The notes beneath the pieces were generated by a model. The model searched no databases. It worked only from the letters and a program-made list of their open reading frames with translations, and had not been told where the DNA came from. The translations under genes and the position numbers were made by a program. DNA of 64,000 bases from Odobenus rosmarus divergens (lineage: Eukaryota > Chordata > Mammalia > Carnivora > Odobenidae). Position 1 is the first letter of the stretch, and each line of letters begins with the position of its first letter. The stretch lies in assembly GCF_000321225.1 (NCBI RefSeq), contig NW_004450303.1:490406-554405 (forward strand). Direction: 5' to 3'. Positions 56,706-64,000 of the stretch are shown here, piece by piece.

Positions 56706-56800
56706 TAAGAGGCATCATAGCCTGGAGGCTCCAGACCCAGCCAGGCTCTGAAGCTAGCTGTCAGGGTTCGAAGCCCATGTCCACCTCTCTAATAGCTGTG
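56706..56800 (+). repeat. MIR fragment, sense, adjacent
   Basis: TCATAGCCTGGAGGCTCCAG, GTTCGAAGCCCATGTCCACC and TAATAGCTGTGTTG restart the MIR head directly after the previous MIR, so two MIR starts lie head to tail. The second stops after the head. Confidence 0.6.
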
Positions 56801-57772
56801 TTGTCTTTTTTCTTGGGGGGAGGGAGGGGGAGGTAATAGAAAATGTTCTCCAATGGCTTGTAAGAAAACACATCTGGATGATTTCCAAAAAGTTAGCTGT
56901 GGGTGGTAAACATTTTAAATAGCTTTGCATTTTTTTTATCCCACTGTTAACTTTCTAAATTATTTTTCTTCTCTGAAAGTTTTAGTTTCTTTCCTTTAGG
57001 GTCAAGGTTTTCAAAATTTGCAACCGTATATTGTGGTAGGTTTATTTTTCATTCATTTATCAGGTGCTCAGTAGACCCTTGTGAACTGCAACTCTTGAGA
57101 AATTTACTTCTTTTTGGTGGTAGAAAGGGGGAAATTTCCTGACTTTTGTTCTCTCTAGACCGCATTTTGTTCAGACATGTAGCATCGAATATTGATACTG
57201 TAGGTCTCTAACTTTCCTATTTTGTTTCTCTGATTTTTACTTAAGTTTTGGAGAACTTCCACTGATTATAGTTTCCATACTCCCTGAAAATTTTTTAATT
57301 TTATTTTGGAAATTTACTTATAATTTTCTGGATTGTAGTTTTCTAGATTATCTTTGGTTTATTCCATGATCGGTCCTTTGTTATTTTTATGGATGCAATA
57401 ACTCTTAAATTTTTCTGAGCATACACATTAGAATGTCATTATTTGTTTTCATTTTTGTTTTCCTTTTTTTTATCACTTTTATTATCTGTGTGTTTTGGGA
57501 CAATTTTTCACAGTGATAATTTAAATCAGATTTTGAGACATTTTGCTCTCCATTCAGTGTAAGAATAAGGAAATAAAAGGCTGGTTGGCTAAGTATGCAA
57601 GTGTGCCTGCCTGTTTCTTTTTCATCTTTGCTTTATGGGTAGGCCTAGAACCAACCATAGGAGTTAAAGAAGGGAGGCCAAATGCCAACAATCGCCTCTT
57701 TTCCTTAAAACTTTCACTTTCTCTGGGGAAAAATTCTAAGCTACCTTGCTTAGGGGTTAATGCCTGTATATG
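56801..57772. other. No gene seen
   Basis: Unassigned, with a G-rich run near 56814-56832. The 76-codon frame at 57543-57773 has no motif. Confidence 0.5.
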
Positions 57773-57788
57773 ACAGTGTGAGAATCTT

Positions 57789-57990
57789 TTTTTTTTTTAA
57801 GATTTATTTATTTATTTAAGAGAGAGAGAAAGTGGGGGGAGGGGCAGAGGGAGAACCTTCAGAATCTTCAAGCAGACTTCCTGCTGAGTGTGGAGCCTGA
57901 CCTGGGGCTCGATTTCACAATCCATGAGATCATGACCAGAGCCAAAACCAAGAGTCAGATGCTTAATTGACTGAGCCACCCTGGTGCCCC
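57789..57990 (-). mobile_element. Older Can-SINE, antisense
   Basis: Head complement GAGCCACCCTGGTGCCCC, with CAGAGCCAAAACCAAGAGTC of the older subfamily. A decayed target-site duplication is ACAGTGTGAGAATCTT (57773-57788) and ACAATGTGTGAATCTT (57991-58006). Confidence 0.93.
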
Positions 57991-58322
57991 ACAATGTGTG
58001 AATCTTAGAGATAGGGAGGAAAGCTCCTATAAACTTTTTCAGGTAATCCTTTTAATGTAGTTCCATATTTTATTCTTGTCTTCTTGTTATACTTGGCATT
58101 CTTGAATGTTTAGACTGAGTTTCTGCAGAGAAAAATCAGCTTCTAAATCTGAGCTACATCATGCTTTAGGAACATTCTAAACTACGTCCTCCACTGTCTG
58201 GTACTTTATTCACTACCCATATCCACTTACCATAGTCCAATTAAACTTTTCATGTGACTCTTGTGTTAGTTTTGTTTATTATAAGTTTATAACTTTTAGG
58301 GACTTACTGTTATTGCAATTTC

Positions 58323-58700
58323 TTTCTTTATTTTAAATTTCATTATGTTATGTTTATCACCATACAGTACCTCATTAGTTTTTGATGTAGTGTTCCATGA
58401 TTCATTGTTTGCATATAACACCCAGTGCTCCATTCAATACATGCCCTCTTTAATACCTATCACCAGGCTAACCCATCCCCCCAACCCCCTCCCCTCTAGA
58501 ACCCTGTTTGTTTCTCAGAGTCCATAGTCTTTCATGGTCCATCTTCCCCTCCGATTTCCCCCTCTTCATTTTTCCCTTCCTACTATCTTCTTTCTTTTCT
58601 TTTTAACATATAATGTATTATTTGTTTCAGAGGTACAGGTCTGTGATCCATCAGTCTTACACAATTCACAGCGCTCACCATAATACATACCCTCCCCAAT
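58323..58700 (-). mobile_element. Carnivoran L1 3' UTR, antisense insertion
   Basis: Read in reverse it holds the two-block carnivoran 3' UTR and the GAGCACTGGGTGTTATATGC core. The T-rich end at 58323-58340 is its poly(A) complement. Perfect 14-bp target-site duplication GTTATTGCAATTTC at 58309-58322 and 58701-58714. 5'-truncated to 378 bp. The frames at 58345-58527 and 58613-58828 are UTR. Confidence 0.97.
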
Positions 58701-58714
58701 GTTATTGCAATTTC

Positions 58715-59025
58715 AAAAGAGAAAGAAAACATTTGGGTGTGATTAATCAATTATATTCATCCAGATACTCTAAACTATGGGTAAGACACTTCCATATCCA
58801 AAAGACTTCACAACATTCAAAGGGCTGATGAGGTGATTTCCAAGGTACAATAGTTGTTCCATTATGAATCTTTAAAAAGTTGGTCAATTATAAAGTATCT
58901 GCATACCCAACAGGCAACAAACTATGTAGATATAATCATCAAATGAGATAATAGAATCTTGTGATAAAATGTATTTAATTTTCTTATGTAGCACTACAGC
59001 AAATAGTAAGGTAGGAATGAGATTT
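58715..59025. other. No gene seen
   Basis: Unassigned. Confidence 0.5.
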
Positions 59026-59190
59026 CTATTGTTTACCTCATCACCATCACTTATAAATAGGATAGAGTATTTCTTCCTTGACAAAGGTGTTTTTAAATTA
59101 AATTAGATAATGCAAGAGAACATCTAGCAAAGGATTTATACATTGTAAGCCTCCAACAAATGCCTGTTAACTCACCATTTCCTCCAACCC
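59026..59190 (+). repeat. MIR 3' part, sense
   Basis: CCTCATCACCATCACTTATA, TTAAATTAGATAATGCAAGA and AGCCTCCAACAAATGCCTGT fit the second half of MIR ('cctcatctgtaaaatgggg ... gaggattaaatgagataatgcatgtaaa ... ctcaataaatg'). Decayed. Confidence 0.55.
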
Positions 59191-60114
59191 CAACTTATGT
59201 TTATCAAGACTTTAAAATAAAATTTTAGGTTTTACAGATGTCTGACTATTGCATATCTGAAATAGTAAACTATCTCTAATTATAATCAAATATAAAATTA
59301 ACTAAGAATGATTTAACAAGCCAGGGAATATGATACCTTGAGATTATATCACACCACACAGGCTAGTTTTACTGCCACACTATATATGTAGGATATCATT
59401 TGAAAGTTATCCATTCCACTAAACTGTGAAAATTTGCTGTTCATTATCTATAATGGAACTCATTGATTGAACAAGAGTTTTATATCTATTATGTGTTGCA
59501 ATTTTTTAAAAAATAATATTTCTGCATCAATCAATTTAATGTGGAAAGTGTGTAAAAATAGCTGCTTGGTAATATTATTTTCAAGTCTTAACAAAAAACA
59601 CATTAAACAAGAATAGAAATTTTTATTCAAAAGTTGAATTTTTAATTAATTAACTAAAAAACTTTTAATTACTTTCTGTTGTTTATGAGGAATCAAAAAC
59701 ATTTTTTTGGCTGGTATTTGTACTACTTGAGTGAGAAAAGGATATTAAATGATAACCATTTTCAAACCATTTTCAGAATTTTAGAAACCAATAGGTAAAA
59801 AACAAAACGAAACACTGTTGAGAGGCAACGACTGGGCATAGCAAAGAATAAGTTATAATTACAGATGTTAGACTAAGGAAAAGCCGTGCATTCACCTGGG
59901 AAACTAAAATAGACAAACTTAATATATGCAACAAACTGTATACCTATGATACTAATGTATAATAAAATTATTAGACTCAAAAGAAGAACCTGATGTGTAT
60001 TACAAGAAAGGAGTATTGCTTATTTACTTTTGAAGGTTTTTTATTTTTAATAATTGTTTTAATGATTTTATGCTATAAAAGTGCTTTTGAGGATATCCAT
60101 GTTTTTTCTTTAAT
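59191..60114. other. No gene seen
   Basis: AT-rich and unassigned. Confidence 0.5.
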
Positions 60115-62170
60115 TAAGAAGTAATTAAATCAGCAAACTAGGATAAAAACGAACTTCTTGAAATTGATAAAGGAAATCTACAAAATACCTACAGTGAACA
60201 TTATATTTAATATGAGAAACCAGAAGATTTTCCATTAAGATCAGGAAGAAGGCAAGGATGCTCCCTGCAGCAGTGCTATTCAACCTCATACTAAAAGTTC
60301 TAGCTAATGCAATAAGAAAAGAAAAGGAAATAAAAGGTGTAAAAATTGGATGGAAAGAAAAAAAACTGTCATTGTTGGTGGACAAGATCATCTATGTAGA
60401 AATCTTTTTTTTAAAGATTTTATTTATTTATTTGACAGAGAGAGACAGTGAGAGAGGGAACACAAGCAGGGGGAGTGGGAGAGGGAAAAGCAGGCTTCCT
60501 GTGGAGCAGGGAGCCCGATGTAGGGCTTGATCCCAGGACCCTGGGATCATGACCTGAGCCAAAGGCAGACGCTTAATGACTGAGCCACCCAGGTGCCCCC
60601 ATCTATGTAGAAATCTTAAAGAATCATCAACAACAACAAAAACTACTGTAATTAATAAGTGATTATAGCAAGGTTGCAGGATACATGGTTAATATTAAAA
60701 AGTCAATCATTTTCATATTTACCAGCAGTGAACAAGTGGGATTTGAAATTAATAACAAATGCAATTTACATTACCATCTTCAAAAATGAGATGCTTAGTA
60801 TAAACCTAGTAAAATATGAACATCTGTATGATGAAAACTATAAAATTCTGATAAAGGAAATCAAAGAGCTAAACAAATAGGGAGATAATCCATATTCATC
60901 AATAAGAATACTCAGTATTGTCAAGATGTCAGTTCTTCCCAGGTTTATTTATAGATTCAAGGCAATCCCAATCAAAATCACAGCAGGTTATTTTGTGGAT
61001 GTCAACACACTGATTCTAAAAACAATGTGGTGAAGCAAAAGGCCCAGAAGAACCAACCCAATATTGAAGATGAACAAAGTTAAAGGACTGATACTACCTG
61101 ACTTTAAGACTTATAATAAAGCTACAGTAATCAAGACAGTTAGCATTAGTGAAAGAATAGACAAAAAGGTCAATGGAATAGCATAAAGAACCCAGAAAAT
61201 AGACCCACATAGATATAGTCAAGTGATCTTTGACAAAGGAGTACATTTGATAAAATGGAGCAAAGATAGTCTTTTCAACAAATGGTGCTGGGATAACTAC
61301 AAACAAAAATACCACTACCAAAGATACCACTACAAAACCACAACACTGACACCACCAAATGCTAGTGAAGATGTGGAGCAACAGGAACACTCATTCATTA
61401 CTGTTGAAATGAAAAATGGTACAGCTACTTTGGAAGATAGTTTGGTGGTTTCTTACAAAACTAAACATACCGTTACCACATTATCCAGCAGTTGCACTCC
61501 TTGGTATTTACTCAGAGGAGTTGAAAATTAAGGGTAGCAGCTTTATTCATAATTGCCAAAAATCAAGAACAACCAATATGTCATTCAGTAGATGAATGAA
61601 TGAATAAACTGTGGTATACCCAGACAATGGAGAATTATACAACACTAAAAACAATAAAAGAGCTAATAAGCTATGAAAAGACATGAGAAACTTAAATGCA
61701 TTATTACTAAAGGAAAGAAGCCAATCTGAAAAGATGACAAGACTATGTTATCCCAACCATATGACCTTAAAGAAAAGGCAAAACTTATAGAGGCAGTAAG
61801 AAGATCATTGGTTGTCAGGGTTGGGTGGAGAGAGAGGAATGCTAAGAATAGGCAGAACACTGATGATTTTTAGGGCAACAAAAGTAATCTGTGTGATGCT
61901 ATAATGATGGATACATATCATTATACATTTGTCCAAACCCATAAAATGTAGATCAAGAGTGAATCATGGAGAGAACTATAGACTTTGGGTGAATATGATG
62001 TGTCATCATAGGTTCATCAATTGAAATACATATACCATTCTGTTGGGGGATGTTGATAAGGGAGAGACTATGCATGTATGGGGCAATGGGTATATGGGAA
62101 ATCTCTGTACCTTCTCTCAATTTTGCTATAAATCTAAAATTTCTCTAAAAGAATAAATTCTATAAAACAA
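60115..62170 (+). mobile_element. Old L1 ORF2 C-terminal half and 3' UTR, sense
   Basis: AAGGCAAGGATGCTCCCTGC, CAAGGTTGCAGGATACATGG, CATCTGTATGATGAAAACTA, CAAGGCAATCCCAATCAAAA, AAAGCTACAGTAATCAAGAC and CAACAAATGGTGCTGGGATA run in ORF2 order. An internal deletion follows near 61300, then GCTAGTGAAGATGTGGAGCA and a decayed 3' UTR ending in an A-rich tail. A SINE sits at 60407-60599. The frames at 60258-60530, 60659-60880, 61223-61531 and 61094-61390 are L1 or antisense of L1. Confidence 0.92.
60407..60599 (-). mobile_element. Can-SINE (SINEC), antisense, nested in L1
   Basis: Perfect 18-bp target-site duplication CATCTATGTAGAAATCTT at 60389-60406 and 60600-60617, the longest in the window. Head complement GAGCCACCCAGGTGCCCC. 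The host L1 resumes in register after it. Confidence 0.98.
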
Positions 62171-62472
62171 AATAAAACAGGATGAGTTGCTTGAAAATGG
62201 AATCAATTGTAGTTCTTAAAAATTAGAAATGTGATTATCTAAAATATTTCCACATTTGTAAACACTAAAAATAAAATTTATTCCTGACTACTAGAGATGT
62301 TGAGTTATTTTTTCATGTTATTTGACCGTTTATAGTACCTTTGTGTGGGAAAAAATGCAATTAAATTTGTTTAAGAAACATTCATCCTGTGTCTATTTTC
62401 TGATCCAGCAACATCCCAGAGAAAGAGATAAAGAGCTTATAAAGCACAAAAAAGCAAAAGGAAATGCAAACT
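62171..62472. other. No gene seen
   Basis: Unassigned AT-rich DNA. Confidence 0.5.
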
Positions 62473-62485
62473 GGATAAATATTTA

Positions 62486-62674
62486 TTTCATTTATTATTT
62501 TTTTAAAGATTTTATTTATTTATTTATTTGTCAGAGAGAGAGAGAGAGGCAGGCAGAAGGAAAACCCGGCTCCTGCTGAGCAAGGAGCTTGATGAGGGAC
62601 TCAATCAAAGGACCCTGGGTCCATGACCTGAGCCGAAGGCAGACACTTAACCAACGAGCCACTCAGGTGTCCCA
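62486..62674 (-). mobile_element. Can-SINE (SINEC), antisense
   Basis: Head complement GAGCCACTCAGGTGTCCC. The tail complement has (TTTA)n. GGATAAATATTT occurs on both sides (62473-62484 and about 62675-62686). A shortened middle is seen (AGGCAGGCAGAAGGAAAACC). Confidence 0.93.
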
Positions 62675-62686
62675 GGATAAATATTT

Positions 62687-63042
62687 TTAAAAACAAATAG
62701 ATTAGATTGAAAAGATAGAATTTAAGGGAGAATATATAGAATTAGACGTTAGAACTGTGAGGTGATAAATGAAATATAAATAACTTGTCCTTAATAAATT
62801 CTACTCTTCTGCTAAAATTCTTAATGTCACCAAAGTCACTACAATGACTTTAAAATAAAGAGTTTTCTCTGGTGTAGATTGAAACCACCATATGTCTATA
62901 TCAATTTTTTTTCGTAGGTAGTTGTGTTTCTTAAATATAACAACTATAAAAAATGATCTTTGTGCACAGAATTTAATAAGACAGATGTCATTCTAAGCCA
63001 ACAACAAATTATAATGAGTTATAAATTCTGTTTCTGTTAAGT
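62687..63042. other. No gene seen
   Basis: AT-rich and unassigned. Confidence 0.5.
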
Positions 63043-63059
63043 AGTTAACCACCCAAGAG

Positions 63060-63505
63060 GAATTCTTAATCTCAGGAAACAAACTGAGGGTTGCTGGAGT
63101 GGTGCGGGGTGGGAGGGATGGGGTGGCTGGGTGATAGACAGTGGGGAGGGTATGTGCTATGCTGAGTGCTGTGAATTGTGTGAGACTGTTGAATCACAGA
63201 CCCGTACCTCTGAAACAAATAATACAATATATGTTAAAAAAAAGAAGAAGAATATAGCAGGAAGGGAAAAATGAAGGGGGCGGAAATCGGAGGGGGAGAT
63301 GAACCATGAGAGACTATGGACTCTGAGAAACAAACTGAGGGTTCTATGGGGGAGGGGGTTGGGGGGATGGGTTAGCCCGGTGATGGGTATTAAAGAGGGC
63401 ACATACTGCATGGAGCACTGGGTGTTATGCACAAACAATGAATCATGGAACACTACATCAAAAACTAATGATGTAATGTATGGTGATTAAGATAACATAA
63501 TAAAA

Positions 63506-63541
<36 letters not shown>

Positions 63542-63542
63542 A
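63060..63542 (+). mobile_element. Carnivoran L1 3' UTR, young insertion
   Basis: Perfect 17-bp target-site duplication AGTTAACCACCCAAGAG at 63043-63059 and 63543-63559. It starts inside the UTR at GAATTCTTAATCTCAGGAAA, carries the motif AAACAAACTGAGGGTT twice (about 63080 and 63330), and ends after CTAATGATGTAATGTATGG with a (TAAA)n tail. 483 bp, 5'-truncated. The frames at 63157-63453 and 63299-63490 are UTR. Confidence 0.98.
63506..63542. repeat. (TAAA)n tract, L1 tail
   Basis: About nine TAAA units forming the expanded A-rich tail of the L1 at 63060. Likely length-polymorphic. Confidence 0.95.
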
Positions 63543-63559
63543 AGTTAACCACCCAAGAG

Positions 63560-64000
63560 TCTGCCAGGTATTTAGAAATAGCCAATTCAAAAGTGCTGAT
63601 GGTTTCTAACAGCCTCTGGAATTCTCTTTTCTAGCTGATTGTAGCTGTATTAAGGGTTCTTGCATATTTTCTGCTAACTGTTCTTCAAATGATAAGTGGT
63701 GCCTTTTAATTACATTGTGTATGGTAATTAATTTAAAATATCCATGCAAGTTTTTCATCTTGGAATCCCATTTCATACAGGGCCTAGATGCCCTAGGCTT
63801 TCAATGGTTTATTCCAGCTTTCAAAATATTCTGAAAGTGTAAGATAATAAAAGTTCTTGAAAATTTTCAAACTAACTAGAAAATATAAACAGCCATTTGC
63901 AGATTGCTAAAATGGCAATGCATGTATTTGCATTTTTGAAATGAAGTATTCACTGCAAACATATAAAAATAGAACAGCAAATGAATAATACAAATTTTGA
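63560..64000. other. No gene seen
   Basis: Unassigned DNA to the window end. Confidence 0.5.

Noticed and set aside
58323..58700. Polypyrimidine-rich stretch as a promoter or splice region
   Set aside because: It is fully explained as the complement of an L1 3' UTR bounded by a target-site duplication.
61223..61531. 102-codon frame with MIFDKG... wording
   Set aside because: It is a broken piece of L1 ORF2 joined to sequence after an internal deletion.

Overview
This is a vertebrate nuclear window from a carnivoran mammal, most likely Caniformia (dog, bear, seal or mustelid side). The evidence is 23 tRNA-Lys-type Can-SINE (SINEC) copies whose heads read like CCTGGGTGGCTCAG and whose tails are CT-rich and end in (TAAA)n AATCTT-An. 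There are also several 5'-truncated LINE-1 copies with a carnivoran 3' UTR (core GAGCACTGGGTGTTATGC). Much older mammal-wide MIR, L2, L1M and Tigger-like fossils lie around them. The felid-specific SINE tail is not seen. The species and chromosome cannot be told from the sequence.

No functional protein-coding gene, rRNA, true tRNA, CRISPR array or bacterial-type feature can be supported. The longest open frames are about 100-130 codons. They are either translations of SINE/L1/L2 sequence or frames in unconserved DNA, so the window reads as an AT-rich intergenic or intronic desert. The one clear gene-derived segment is a dead fragment of the NMDA receptor subunit gene GRIN2B at 26238-26545. 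It sits directly against an antisense L1.

Layout. 1-8 kb: an edge-truncated young L1 tail, old L1 and MIR fragments, a Tigger-like element and two SINEs. 8-16 kb: SINEs, two ancient repeats, and a roughly 3 kb decayed sense L1 (11990-15040) carrying two SINEs. 16-20 kb: an ancient repeat, then a composite L1 (17911-19415) holding a SINE, a young L1 insertion and a repeated ORF2 3' segment. 21.4-22.1 kb: a GC-rich block that appears to split an older repeat. 24.3-26.6 kb: antisense L1 with a nested SINE, followed by the GRIN2B fragment. 27-31.5 kb: a MIR/L2-rich stretch. 32-42 kb: SINEs, a 110-bp near-identical direct duplication, a dispersed repeat, paired hairpins, L2 and MIRs. 42-52 kb: carnivoran L1, old repeats, tandem duplications and SINEs. 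52-64 kb: several young L1 copies with target-site duplications, MIRs, SINEs and a roughly 2 kb old L1 (60115-62170).

There are no genes that work together here. What can be read is insertion history: ancient MIR, L2 and Tigger first, then old L1, then Can-SINEs with 12-18 bp target-site duplications and carnivoran L1 tails. Family names come from recalled consensus sequences, not a database search, and element ends are good to about 5-20 bp except where a target-site duplication fixes them.
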